Shown in pieces: positions 54,008 to 63,023 of a stretch of DNA of 64,000 nucleotides. The notes below the pieces were generated by a model. The model made no database searches and was not told the origin of the DNA. It saw only the letters and a list, made by a program, of their open reading frames with translations. The translations under genes were made by a program, and so were the position numbers. Positions within the stretch are counted from its first letter, which is position 1. Every line of letters starts with the position of its first letter. Source of the DNA: Kribbella sp. NBC_01245 (GTDB taxonomy: Bacteria; Actinomycetota; Actinomycetes; Propionibacteriales; Kribbellaceae); assembly GCF_036226525.1 (NCBI RefSeq), contig NZ_CP108487.1:3410001-3474000 (forward strand), written 5' to 3'.

Positions 54008-55916
54008 ACCATGCCAGGGCTGTGGCCAGTTCGTTGCGGCCACGGACGCCGAGTTTGGCGTAAGCGCGGAGCAGGTGGCTGTCGACCGTACGGACGGACA
54101 GGGTGAAGTGTTCGGCGATCTGCTTGCTGGACAGGCCGCGGGCCGCGAGTGCGGTGACGTCACGCTCGCGCGTGGTGAGGGTCGCCGCGGGACCGGCCAG
54201 TTCCAGCGCGGGAGTACGCGCCTGTTGGCAACGGGCGGCGAGGTCTTGGGCCCGCGCGGCCAGACCTTCCGCTCGCCGACGATGCTCCTGCAGACGGGCC
54301 TTGCCGGCGGCCATCGCGTACGCCTCGGCGGCGAACAGCGGCAGGTTCATCGCGGCGAATCGGTCGGCCGCGTTGACCAGCAGTCCCAGGTCGCCGATGG
54401 CCATCCCCCGAGCCTGCAGTACGCGGGCCACCATCAGCTCGCCATCGACGTGATCGCTCAGCTGGGCCAGGGCGGCGGCGGCCTCGTCCGTGGCGGTAGC
54501 GCTGATCCGGACCAGGTCATGCCAGGCCGCGGCTTCCTGCGCGTACGCCTTGGCCGCTTCCGCATTCTTGACTGCCAGGTGGAGTTGATGGCGCGCGAGT
54601 TCAAGGTTGCCGACGGCAACGGCTTGCCAGGCCTGCGCTCGCAGCAACTCGGCCTCGTGGAACGCGCCAGGTTCTCCGTCGAGCGCGGCGGACGCCTCAC
54701 CTTGCTGGGCGGCGGCTATCGCCCGGCCGGTCAGGCACCACCGGCGGAGCCCAGCCATACCGAGGTCCTTCGCCACCGCGGCGCCTTCGGCGTACAGGGT
54801 GGTGGCCGTGGTGAGTTGTCCGGTCAGGACAGCGAGATTGCCACGGAGTAGTGCCCACCAGGCCTGGTGGGATGGGTAGCGCTGGTCCAGTGCCGATTGG
54901 TAGCCAGCGGCAACGATCGGCTCGGCCTCCGCAACGGCCCCGGCCTGGAGGTGAGCCATGGCTTGGGCCAGGCCGTGCAGTACTGACTTGTCCTGCTCGG
55001 GAACCTCGGGGGCAACCTCAACCTCGGCGAGGGCAAGTCGGGTGGCGAGAGTCATGCGCCGGCGGCGGACGTGACCGTGCACTGGCTGCTTGAGGCGGAT
55101 CAGGTCCGTACCGACGGCTGTGGTCAGTCCGCGGTGTTCAAGGCTGTGGAGGACGTCTCGGTCGATTAGGCGGGCCTCGATCGGTTCACCGACGGCTAGG
55201 AGGTCTAGCGCGCGGTGTTCGGCTCTGTCGAGGTCTACGAGTTCTGACTCGACTAGTTCGCACAGGCGTTGTGAGATCGGCAGGCGCTTGAGCCGCCACA
55301 AGCCGTCGTCGCGGTGTAGGTCGCCGGTGTCGAGTGCAGCTTGGACAAGTTCGCGTAGGTAGAGCAGGTTGCCGCGGCTCGTCTCCCAAAGGTCCCGCCG
55401 ACAGGCTCCGTCGATCGGACCTGCGAGTACGGCGTCCAGTAGCTCGTTGACGCACTCAGAGCCGAACGGTTCGAGGTCCAGCCGGTCGAGCAACCTGTCC
55501 TTCCAGAGCGAGAGCACGGACGCAGGCATCGGTACGCCGGGCCCGGAGCGCATCGTAAGAATGACGACCGCCTGCCGACGTACGACGATCTGATGCACTA
55601 CAGCGGCCGATGCGTCGTCGAGGAGGTGTGCGTCGTCGATCAGGAGTAGCTGCCTCCCGCCCGGTAAGAGCGGCCCTAGCCCGGCTAGCGGGATCGCCTT
55701 GACCACGGCGACAGTAAAGCCGAGGCCCTCGGCTCGAGTGGCACACTCGGCGGCCAGGCGGGACTTGCCCACACCCGCTTCACCCGCGATTACCAAGCCC
55801 CGGTACGACGGGTTGGCTAGTGCGGTCTCTAATTGGTCAACCGCGGCGTGCCGGCTGACGAACGGCCAGGAAGTGGTGGAGGCGATGACGGCTGCTGTAC
55901 TCCCCCCTGCCGTCAT
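54006..55916 (-). CDS. LuxR-family ATPase regulator (LAL type)
   Basis: Regulator of 636 residues. N-terminal ATPase with Walker A IAGEAGVGKSRLA near residue 40 and Walker B QLLLIDDAHLLDD; a helical, TPR-like middle; and a C-terminal LuxR helix-turn-helix (TTRERDVTALAARGLSSKQI, AEHFTLSVRTVDSHL). Such proteins activate transcription after ATP-dependent signal recognition; the inducer is unknown. It starts at ATG 55916 or three GTG codons earlier (55925). It converges with the RTX gene and is divergent from the quinone oxidoreductase gene, a possible target. Confidence 0.9.
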   Translation of the reverse strand: MTAGGSTAAVIASTTSWPFVSRHAAVDQLETALANPSYRGLVIAGEAGVGKSRLAAECATRAEGLGFTVAVVKAIPLAGLGPLLPGGRQLLLIDDAHLLDDASAAVVHQIVVRRQAVVILTMRSGPGVPMPASVLSLWKDRLLDRLDLEPFGSECVNELLDAVLAGPIDGACRRDLWETSRGNLLYLRELVQAALDTGDLHRDDGLWRLKRLPISQRLCELVESELVDLDRAEHRALDLLAVGEPIEARLIDRDVLHSLEHRGLTTAVGTDLIRLKQPVHGHVRRRRMTLATRLALAEVEVAPEVPEQDKSVLHGLAQAMAHLQAGAVAEAEPIVAAGYQSALDQRYPSHQAWWALLRGNLAVLTGQLTTATTLYAEGAAVAKDLGMAGLRRWCLTGRAIAAAQQGEASAALDGEPGAFHEAELLRAQAWQAVAVGNLELARHQLHLAVKNAEAAKAYAQEAAAWHDLVRISATATDEAAAALAQLSDHVDGELMVARVLQARGMAIGDLGLLVNAADRFAAMNLPLFAAEAYAMAAGKARLQEHRRRAEGLAARAQDLAARCQQARTPALELAGPAATLTTRERDVTALAARGLSSKQIAEHFTLSVRTVDSHLLRAYAKLGVRGRNELATALAW

Positions 55917-56057
55917 CACCACCACACCCCGCTGGTCGTGCCATTCCCCCTGGAGACAACCAAACCATCACCAGGTTGTCGCAGGGTTGCGAAGCGGTTG
56001 CGCGGGCCAATCTCGTGGATGGGAAATAGGACGACAGACGCATCGGTTGTACCCGAT

Positions 56058-57080
56058 ATGAAGTCAATCGTTCATGACCAGCTAGGCCCGGCAGATTCCG
56101 TACTCCGACTGACCGATCGAGAAGTTCCCGAGCCCGGCGAGGGTGAGGTACGGATTCGGGTGGCCGTTTCCGGCGTCAACCCGACCGACTGGAAGGCTCG
56201 CACCGGCCTGTACGGCGGTAACGTGGTCGAGTCGGTCCCGAACCAGGATGGCGCGGGTCTCGTCGACGCCATCGGGCCGGGTGTTGACGGCGTCGCGGTC
56301 GGCGATCGGGTCTGGGTGACGCTCGCGGCGTTCCAGCGGCCGTTGAGCGGGACGGCGCAGGAGTACACGGTCGTCCCGGTCGAGCGGGTGTTCCCGCTGG
56401 CCGACAACGCCTCGTTCGCGCTCGGCGCGAGTATCGGCATCCCGGCGATCACGGCACACCGCGCGCTGACGGTCGCCGAGGGCGGACCGACGCGTCTGTC
56501 GCCCGGAGCGCTCAAGGGCAAGGTGGTCCTGGTGGCCGGTGGCGCCGGCGCGGTCGGGCATGCGGCCGTGCAGCTCGCTCGTTGGGCCGGGGCGACCGTC
56601 ATCGCGACGACCAGCCCCAAGAAGACGGACTACGCCGAAGCCGCTGGCGCGCATCACGTCGTGAACTATCGCGACGAGGATGCGGCAGCCCAGATCCGCG
56701 GGATCGCGCCCGATGGCGTCGACCTGGTGGTCGAGGTGGCGGCAGGCGCCAACAACGAGCTCGACCTGGCCGTACTGCGGCCGCGCGGCACCATCGCGAT
56801 CTACGCGAACGACGGCGACCAGCCGTTCGCGATCGACATCCGCGCCAACATGGGGCTGAACTCGCGATACCAGTTCGTGCTGCTCTACTCCGTCGGCTGG
56901 GAGTTCCTGACCGCCGCCGCCGAGGACATCAACGAGGCGATCGCGGCCGGCGTACTCCCGGTCGGTGCGGAAGCTGGTCTGCCGCTGCATCACTTCAAGC
57001 TCGACCAGACCGTCGAAGCCCACCAAGCGGTCGAGTCCGGCGCGACCGGGAAGGTCCTGATCGACGTCGCGGACCTCTGA
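56058..57080 (+). CDS. zinc-independent quinone oxidoreductase (MDR family)
   Basis: Medium-chain reductase of 340 residues, QOR-like. It starts MKSIVHDQLGPADSVLRLTD and shows GVNPTDWKARTGLYGG, the nucleotide motif LVAGGAGAVGHAAVQLARWA near residue 158, and ATTSPKKTDYAEAAGAHHVV. The structural and catalytic zinc cysteines of alcohol dehydrogenases are absent. NADPH-dependent reduction of quinones or enones is expected. The ATG at 56058 is preferred, since it gives the family N-terminus; the frame is open well upstream across the divergent gene. Confidence 0.92.
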   Translation: MKSIVHDQLGPADSVLRLTDREVPEPGEGEVRIRVAVSGVNPTDWKARTGLYGGNVVESVPNQDGAGLVDAIGPGVDGVAVGDRVWVTLAAFQRPLSGTAQEYTVVPVERVFPLADNASFALGASIGIPAITAHRALTVAEGGPTRLSPGALKGKVVLVAGGAGAVGHAAVQLARWAGATVIATTSPKKTDYAEAAGAHHVVNYRDEDAAAQIRGIAPDGVDLVVEVAAGANNELDLAVLRPRGTIAIYANDGDQPFAIDIRANMGLNSRYQFVLLYSVGWEFLTAAAEDINEAIAAGVLPVGAEAGLPLHHFKLDQTVEAHQAVESGATGKVLIDVADL

Positions 57081-57093
57081 CCCATCACCAACA

Positions 57094-57129
57094 CCTACAG
57101 GCGGTGGAGTGATCTCCACCGCCTGTAGG
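57094..57129. terminator. perfect 16-bp bidirectional terminator hairpin
   Basis: CCTACAGGCGGTGGAG and CTCCACCGCCTGTAGG with a TGAT loop, between the convergent quinone oxidoreductase and subtilisin genes. Confidence 0.8.
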
Positions 57130-57142
57130 CCTAGATCGATCT

Positions 57143-60100
57143 CTAGTTAACTGTGTCGACCACCAGTGAGCCGGAGCCGACAACGGCGCCCGCGTCGGTC
57201 TGGACGGTCAGTGTGCCGGTGATCTTGCGACCGACACCTGGTTGGGCGTTGACGGTCAGCGTCGCGGTTGGCGACCACGACGAGCCTGACGGACGTAGAG
57301 CGTTGCTGTCGCTAGAGGTCAGCGAGCCGAGTGCCGGCGCTACGTAGCTGTCCACCAGGTCGTACGCCGTAGTGCCCTCAGGTACAGCGAATCCGTCGAT
57401 GAGGATCCGGTACAGCGACGCCACCGGGTTGGTGAGCGTCACCTGTTCGACGGCTGTCGCGCCGGCGCTGAACCCAACCTGCACACAGGTTGGGTTACAG
57501 CGGAAGACGAACAGGTCGATGTCCGCCCGCTGGTCAGACGCGTTCCCGGTACGGATCGTGTACGACGAAACGCCGGCCGGCAGCGTCACGTCGAACGTCT
57601 GCTGCGCCAGGTGTGCGATCGTCGGCCGCTGGGTCTGCGTACTCGCCAACGCACCGCCACCCACTAGCCGTCCGGTGAAGGCGGCGAGCTGGTTGGAGAC
57701 CGTGTAGTTGCGCGTCTGCGGCACCCCGATCGTTGCCGAAGGCACCAGGTCCGGGTTGGGCGAGATCACTGTGCCCAGCACGGTCGCGGTCAGCCCGAAC
57801 GGCGCCGATGCGGTGTCGGAGGTACGACGCGCCTCCATCACGAGCTCCCAGACCCCTGGCAACGGGTTCACCACGGTACGGCTCGTCGGCGTGCCACCGG
57901 CGCAGCCTCCACCCGAGTCGGGGTTGTAGCAGTTCAGGCTGGAGGTGTTGTCGATCGGCAGACCATGCGGGCTGTACCGCAGGAAGCGGATCTGGCCGGC
58001 TCCCGCGGCGGCGCCGCCACCGGTCATGTCCACCTTGAGCGCGCTCGCGCCGACCGGCACCCGCACGAAGTAGTGCCGGGTGGCGTTCCTTCCCACCTGA
58101 CCACTGGTCTGGAAGGTGTACGCGTTGGCCGCCGTCAGCTCGCTGGGAACGAACACCGCGTTCATGGTCATCAGGTCGACGCCGGGCGTGGCCGAGTCGT
58201 CGAGCTGCAGGATCGCGGAGTGTGCGCCTGGACTGGACGGGTTGACCTGTACGGCGAAGTCGACCGCCTCGTTCAACGGCAGGGTGACCTTGGTCCGCGA
58301 ACTGAACGAGCCGTCGTTGCCGAGCCACTTCACCTGGTACGCCACCGGCTTGGCCGGACCGGTCGTCCGGGTCAGGGTGTACGTCCGGTTGTACTTCACC
58401 CCGAGGGTGACGCCTTCGCGATCGTGAATGCCAACGCCGACGTTCGGCGTGGCCAGCAGGTTGCTGAGCGCCGTGCTCACCGGCACGGTCGCGGTGATCG
58501 CGTTCGGCCGCTGCCCAGCACGGAGCTGGTCCCAGGCCGGGTTGACCGCGAACAGGCCGGCGCCCTGCTCGTAGGCACCAAGCTGCGACTGGTACGTCGC
58601 GCTGGTCCGGATCGCGCTGCGCAGCGCGGCCGCGGTCGGCCGGTTACCGCCGAAGTTGGCCTTGTACGCGCTGACCAGCAAAGCGGCAGCGCCCGCGGCC
58701 TGCGGAGCCGCCATCGAGGTGCCGTTCAGCATCGAGTAGCCGGGCGGCAGGCCGTACGTGCCGGCCACCGGGCCGCCGAACTGCCAGCGCGGCGTGGTGG
58801 AGACCGCCGCACCGGGCGCGACGATATCCGGCTTGAAGCCGCCATCCTCTCGCGGACCGCGCGACGAGAACGGGTGCAGACCCTTGTCGTTCAGCGGGTC
58901 CGATCCGTAGTTCGACAGCCAGGTCTCCCGCGTGATGTACGAGCCGACGCTGATCGAGTTGGTCGCGACCGACGGGTCACCGACCGAGTTCGCCCCGGCG
59001 CCGCTGTTGCCGGCCGAGATGAAGATCTGCATGTTGAACTCGTCGATCGTCCGGTTGTAGAGCTCCGCCCGGGCGTTGTTGCCGTCGTTGAGCGCGGGCA
59101 GACCGCCGATCGAGATGTTCACGACGTCGGCGCCGTTGTGCGCGGCGTACAGAACACCGTCGATCAGACCGCTGCTCGTGCAGGAGCTGGTGGTCAGGCA
59201 GACCTTGACCGCGAGCAGCTGTGCGCCTGGAGCCGCTCCGCTCATCGCCCCGCCGAACAGGCCGTTGGCGGCCGTGATGCCGGCGACGTGGGTGCCGTGC
59301 TGCGCACCCGCGATACCCAGGTTGACCACCGATCCGGCGTCCGAGGCCGGGTTGTATACGGACCGGTCTGTCACCACGACGAACGGGACGGACTCGATGA
59401 CGCTGGTGGCCGGGTTGTCCGTACCGAGGAAGCTGAAGTCCCGGTTGACCTTGAAGTCGATCATCGGGGTCTCGTCGGTGAAGTCGGCATCCTGGTCGCG
59501 GTCGACGTACACGACCTTGGTGGTTCGGTCCTGCAGTACGCCGATCGATTCGGCGGGTACGCCGTCGCGGTCGATGTCGCCGCCGAGTTCACCCGCGGCA
59601 AGCTCGCCCGCAGCCTCGCGGAGCACGCCGAACGCGTACGGTCCACCGGTCGCCGGTGCGGTCCAGGTCCGGCTACTCGCGGTGAAGGTGCCGTTGAATC
59701 GGCCGGACGTGGTGATCCAGGTGGCGTCACCCGAGGTCGGCGAGTTCGCGTTGTACCAGTCGATGATCTTGTGCTGACCCGTCGTCGTGGTCTGCAACGC
59801 GGGGTGGTTGAGGTCGATACCGGAGTCGAGGATCGCGACCTTGGTGCCGCGGCCGTCCCACGTCGGGTTGGCCAGGGCGAACTGTGCGGCCTGCGTGTCG
59901 CCTGTCGGCAGGTACGGGTTGATTCGCGGCGTGCTCGCGTCGGGCGGTGTCTGCGGGATCGGCAGCTGGGAGCCGTCCGGCTTGGGGTCGTCTCTGACGA
60001 TCAGCCCGTCGACGTCCACCGCGGCGATCGAGCTCAGCCTGGCGGCCTGGTCGGCCTTCCCGATCGGGATCTCCACCTTGAGGTAGTCGACATCGCCGTC

Positions 60101-60433
60101 GGACTTCAGTACTACGCCACCGAGGGCGCGTAATTGGGCCGCGGCGGTCGACAGTTTGCCGCGCTCCGCGGCTACCAGGAGCGTCACCGTCTTCTTACCG
60201 GCGGCCTGGGCCGCGGCGATTCTCGACCGGTCGGCGGGACCGAGGTCCTTGTCCGACTTCGGATGCGGCTCGTTCGCCGCCGCGGCCGCCGCGGCCGCGT
60301 GGCCGGTGCCGCCCGGTGGGGCGGCTGCACCCGGTAATGCGGTCATGGAGGCTGTCGCCAGCCCCAACAATGCGGCGGAGACCGCCGTGAACCGAGCCAC
60401 CTTGCGATGCGCAGGCGTCATCGACTGAGTCAT
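57143..60433 (-). CDS. secreted subtilisin-like serine protease (S8), 1096 aa
   Basis: Large exported protease. Signal peptide VARFTAVSAALLGLATASMT followed by an Ala-rich linker and an I9-like propeptide region. Catalytic triad: Asp in VAILDSGIDLNHP (about residue 200), His in HGTHVAGITAANG (about 383) and Ser in LNGTSMAAPQAAGAA (about 573). A long insert separates Asp and His. The C-terminal 450 residues are beta-rich domains (PPC-like and Ig-like), typical of actinobacterial extracellular S8 enzymes. No sortase motif or membrane anchor at the end, so it should be released. Confidence 0.93.
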   Translation of the reverse strand: MTQSMTPAHRKVARFTAVSAALLGLATASMTALPGAAAPPGGTGHAAAAAAAANEPHPKSDKDLGPADRSRIAAAQAAGKKTVTLLVAAERGKLSTAAAQLRALGGVVLKSDGDVDYLKVEIPIGKADQAARLSSIAAVDVDGLIVRDDPKPDGSQLPIPQTPPDASTPRINPYLPTGDTQAAQFALANPTWDGRGTKVAILDSGIDLNHPALQTTTTGQHKIIDWYNANSPTSGDATWITTSGRFNGTFTASSRTWTAPATGGPYAFGVLREAAGELAAGELGGDIDRDGVPAESIGVLQDRTTKVVYVDRDQDADFTDETPMIDFKVNRDFSFLGTDNPATSVIESVPFVVVTDRSVYNPASDAGSVVNLGIAGAQHGTHVAGITAANGLFGGAMSGAAPGAQLLAVKVCLTTSSCTSSGLIDGVLYAAHNGADVVNISIGGLPALNDGNNARAELYNRTIDEFNMQIFISAGNSGAGANSVGDPSVATNSISVGSYITRETWLSNYGSDPLNDKGLHPFSSRGPREDGGFKPDIVAPGAAVSTTPRWQFGGPVAGTYGLPPGYSMLNGTSMAAPQAAGAAALLVSAYKANFGGNRPTAAALRSAIRTSATYQSQLGAYEQGAGLFAVNPAWDQLRAGQRPNAITATVPVSTALSNLLATPNVGVGIHDREGVTLGVKYNRTYTLTRTTGPAKPVAYQVKWLGNDGSFSSRTKVTLPLNEAVDFAVQVNPSSPGAHSAILQLDDSATPGVDLMTMNAVFVPSELTAANAYTFQTSGQVGRNATRHYFVRVPVGASALKVDMTGGGAAAGAGQIRFLRYSPHGLPIDNTSSLNCYNPDSGGGCAGGTPTSRTVVNPLPGVWELVMEARRTSDTASAPFGLTATVLGTVISPNPDLVPSATIGVPQTRNYTVSNQLAAFTGRLVGGGALASTQTQRPTIAHLAQQTFDVTLPAGVSSYTIRTGNASDQRADIDLFVFRCNPTCVQVGFSAGATAVEQVTLTNPVASLYRILIDGFAVPEGTTAYDLVDSYVAPALGSLTSSDSNALRPSGSSWSPTATLTVNAQPGVGRKITGTLTVQTDAGAVVGSGSLVVDTVN

Positions 60434-60572
60434 GCGTGGAGTCCCTCCCCTTGTCCCCGAGACTTAGGAGCATTTGACTCCGCCGCACCAATCAGCACAA
60501 GACCCTGCCGAAAAAGGGTTCAAAAGCAACTATCTCGGCGAGGCCATGCGAAGGGAGCCTTCGAAATGCCTT

Positions 60573-61808
60573 TTAGCTGGGCGGCCTGGGATCGCCTGTG
60601 CTCAGGGCGGTAAGCGCTTCCGGCGCTCCCGGCGCTCCCGGCGCTTCCGGCTTCGGGCTGAGTAGGCGGCCGTTGGCGGCGACGCCGAGGAGCAAGGGCA
60701 GCAGTACGGCGAACGTCCACGTCAGGCCGATCAGCTGGGCGGACCAGCCGACGATGGCCGGTCCGATCAGGATCCCGGCGTACGTGAACGTTGTCAGCCG
60801 GGACACCGCTGCCGCCGCGGCCGCACCGCCTTCGCGACCGACGGCGCTGAAGATCAACGGCATCAGTACCGACCCGCCAAGGCCGAGAATCGCCAACCCG
60901 GCAAGGGTTGCCGGCCATACCGGCACCACCAGCACGATGCTCAGCCCAACCACCGAGACCAGTCCGCAAACGCGAAACAGCGACGACGCCCCGTACCTCT
61001 CAGTCAATCGGTCGCCAACCACCCGGCCCACCGTCTGGCAGGCCGTAAACGCGGTGAACCCCAACGCCGCCAACGCCAACCCGGCCCCACGCACGTCGTG
61101 CATGAACACACCACTCCAGCTAATCACCGCCGCCTCACCAATCATCACCACAAACCCCATCCCACCAAGCACCACCACCGCCCTCGTCCACCCGGTCCTG
61201 GTACTCGCACGTGCCTCGTCGCCGCCTGACCCAGCCGTCTGGTCGGCGGACGACGGCAGGAGCCACCGCGTGACGATCAGCCCGGCGACGAGCAGCACCA
61301 CGGCGGAGTACAGGAAGTGTTCCCCCGGCGAGACGCTTGCCCGCGTCACGACGGCCGCCGTGAGCGACGCGAGCACCGCACTCGTACTCCACGCGGCATG
61401 ACAACCACTCATCAGCGGACGCCCCCGAAGCCGCTCGACGGCGACCGCGTGCGCGTTCATCGCGACATCCACTGAGCCGTGTACGACGCCCATCAGCACG
61501 ACGGCAATCCCTAGCTGGACACCATCACGCGCTTGCCCGACACCCACCAGCGTCATCGGCAGAACCACCAGCGCTAGCCGGATGATCCGCCTGCTGCCGA
61601 AGCGGCTGACCAGCCCGCCGACAAACTGCATGGAAACCAGGGCCGCCGCACCGAAAAGCGTGAGCACAACCCCCAATTGCCCATCGGTCAGCTGATGCCC
61701 CAGCTTCAGCGACGGGATCCGGGAAATGTAACTCGAGATCGCACACCCGTTGACCAAGAACACCGCGGTCACGGCCCAACGAGCCCGCTCGACTACCAAG
61801 ACGTCCAC
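60573..61808 (-). CDS. major facilitator superfamily transporter
   Basis: Twelve-helix MFS permease of about 411 residues. It begins ERARWAVTAVFLVNGCAISS with ISRIPSLK in the first loop and resembles the YbjJ-like subgroup of sugar or drug transporters (GVVLTLFGAAALVSMQFVGG; VGRVVGDRLTERYGASSLFR as the second motif A). The GTG at 61808 has GGAGAG 6 bp upstream; the longer frame to 61850 lacks support. Substrate unknown. It is monocistronic, with the subtilisin gene downstream in the same direction. Confidence 0.88.
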   Translation of the reverse strand: MDVLVVERARWAVTAVFLVNGCAISSYISRIPSLKLGHQLTDGQLGVVLTLFGAAALVSMQFVGGLVSRFGSRRIIRLALVVLPMTLVGVGQARDGVQLGIAVVLMGVVHGSVDVAMNAHAVAVERLRGRPLMSGCHAAWSTSAVLASLTAAVVTRASVSPGEHFLYSAVVLLVAGLIVTRWLLPSSADQTAGSGGDEARASTRTGWTRAVVVLGGMGFVVMIGEAAVISWSGVFMHDVRGAGLALAALGFTAFTACQTVGRVVGDRLTERYGASSLFRVCGLVSVVGLSIVLVVPVWPATLAGLAILGLGGSVLMPLIFSAVGREGGAAAAAAVSRLTTFTYAGILIGPAIVGWSAQLIGLTWTFAVLLPLLLGVAANGRLLSPKPEAPGAPGAPEALTALSTGDPRPPS

Positions 61809-62235
61809 GACACTCTCCAACCCGGGCACACCTCCTGCACGCCCACGCAAAGAACGTCGTCACCACCCCACCCACCTCGACATTTCACCGCTGGTGCCTC
61901 CGCTCAGATGGAGGTTTGGCCCGGGCCGACGGCTGCCGCGGGTGATGTAGCCGTGGCAACGAGGCGCATCTCAGCCGAGTTCGCTGCTGGTCTGCGCGAC
62001 CGGAGGCGTCGCCAGGGCCTTCCCCCACAGATGGGCAGACTGGTTGTATCCGAAGAAAGCACCTATTAGGCGCGCAGTTATGGCCGCGCGAACAAAAAGG
62101 CCGGCAGCAGAGTCAAGCCCACAAAGCTGACCACGAGTGCGGTGCGCCGCCGATTCATGCAGCGATTCTGCCTTGTCGCCGTAGCGGCCGCCTCAGCCCG
62201 AGCAACTACCGCGACGCATTCCGATCCGCACTCGG
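61809..62235. other. 427-bp gap with one tiny frame
   Basis: No recognisable gene apart from the possible 26-residue peptide at 62078-62158. It includes the MFS promoter. Confidence 0.5.
62078..62158 (-). CDS. possible 26-residue single-span membrane peptide
   Basis: Frame MNRRRTALVVSFVGLTLLPA with FLFARP end: a basic start and one hydrophobic helix, as in small membrane proteins. Only a weak ribosome-binding site (AAGGC). Could be chance. Confidence 0.3.
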   Translation of the reverse strand: MNRRRTALVVSFVGLTLLPAFLFARP

Positions 62236-62628
62236 CTACTCCGCCTGACTCGAGACGGGTGGGGCCCACGAGGGACGGTTGATCAAGCAGAACGGATGGC
62301 CGGCCGGGTCCGCGTAGATGTGGGCCCGGTCGTCGTGCGCCGGCAGCCGGGTCGCCCCCAGCTCGCGCACCTGGACGTCGGCCACGGCGACGTCGTCGAC
62401 CATGACGTCCAGGTGGTACTGCTGAGGCGCAGACGGGTCGCCCCACCGAGGCGGCTGATGGTCCGGCGCCAGTTGGAAGGCCACGCCCGACGACCGGTCG
62501 TCGGCCGCGATCACGACCCAATCGTCACTGCGATAGGTCACCGCCAGCCCGAGCAGTTCCGCGTAGAACCCGGCCAGCGCGCCGGGATCAGGACAGTCGA
62601 GCACGACGTGATGCATCCGGCCGATCAT
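62236..62628 (-). CDS. VOC-family (glyoxalase/bleomycin-resistance-like) protein
   Basis: Protein of 130 residues with paired beta-alpha-beta units: MIGRMHHVVLDCPDPGALAG, FYAELLGLAVTYRSDDWVVI, YHLDVMVDDVAVADVQVREL and YADPAGHPFCLINRP. His6 or His7, His83-like and Glu-type metal positions are partly visible. Likely a metal-dependent lyase, dioxygenase or ligand-binding protein; the exact function is not predictable. The ATG at 62628 follows GGAGGTG. Divergent from the alanine-dehydrogenase-like gene across the palindrome-rich spacer. Confidence 0.88.
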   Translation of the reverse strand: MIGRMHHVVLDCPDPGALAGFYAELLGLAVTYRSDDWVVIAADDRSSGVAFQLAPDHQPPRWGDPSAPQQYHLDVMVDDVAVADVQVRELGATRLPAHDDRAHIYADPAGHPFCLINRPSWAPPVSSQAE

Positions 62629-62698
62629 GCGCCCACCTCCCGCACACGAGAATGCCACGCAAAGGGCTTCGGTACCGCTCGTGGCAGGCCGCGATGGT

Positions 62699-62993
62699 TC
62701 AGGGGGACGCCCCTGTCCACACGGTGACCGATTTCGCCCTCATTCGGCCTGTTCGGAGTCACCGTGTGGACGTGGCGGTCCGGGCGGACAGCCAGCACTA
62801 CATAAGTGCCCGTTTCGACCGCCTGAAAGGATTCAGACGAGGGTTGTGTAGTGCTGGCCGTCCGTCGCGGACCGCCACGCAGGCACAACCTCCGCCTGAA
62901 GCGTTCAACACCGCGGAAAACCGGAGTTGTGCCTGCCTCGCGGTCCGGCCACGGCCACGGAAAGGACACGAGAGCCGCTTTCACCACTCGTGT
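62699..62993. repeat. run of nested palindromes between two divergent genes
   Basis: Five consecutive stem-loops. H0 62699-62714 (CAGGGG/CCCCTG). H1 62715-62728 with 62758-62771 (14 bp perfect, 29-nt loop). H2 62771-62802 with 62847-62879: a 12-bp distal stem, an internal loop and an 18-bp stem with one mismatch, 44-nt loop. H3 62879-62894 with 62922-62936 (15 bp, one bulge, 27-nt loop). H4 62966-62972 with 62987-62993 (7 bp). The loops of H2 and H3 both contain CGCCTGAA-N3/4-TTCA, itself a small palindrome. No coding frame here is credible. Confidence 0.85.
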
Positions 62994-63023
62994 GCTAGAC
63001 AGGGGGCAACTTAAGGGGCCCTT

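Noticed and set aside
57965..60133. 722-residue plus-strand frame
   Set aside because: Antisense of the subtilisin gene, an artefact of high GC at third positions.
62699..62993. Streptomyces-type telomere or integron attC array
   Set aside because: The cluster is internal, with chromosomal genes on both sides, lacks the GCGCAGC-type loops of telomeres and the core sites of attC, and has nearly perfect stems.
62652..63014. 120-residue plus-strand frame across the palindrome cluster, with a similar-looking minus-strand frame
   Set aside because: Resemblance between the two strands' translations follows from the inverted repeats; there is no ribosome-binding site and no family likeness.
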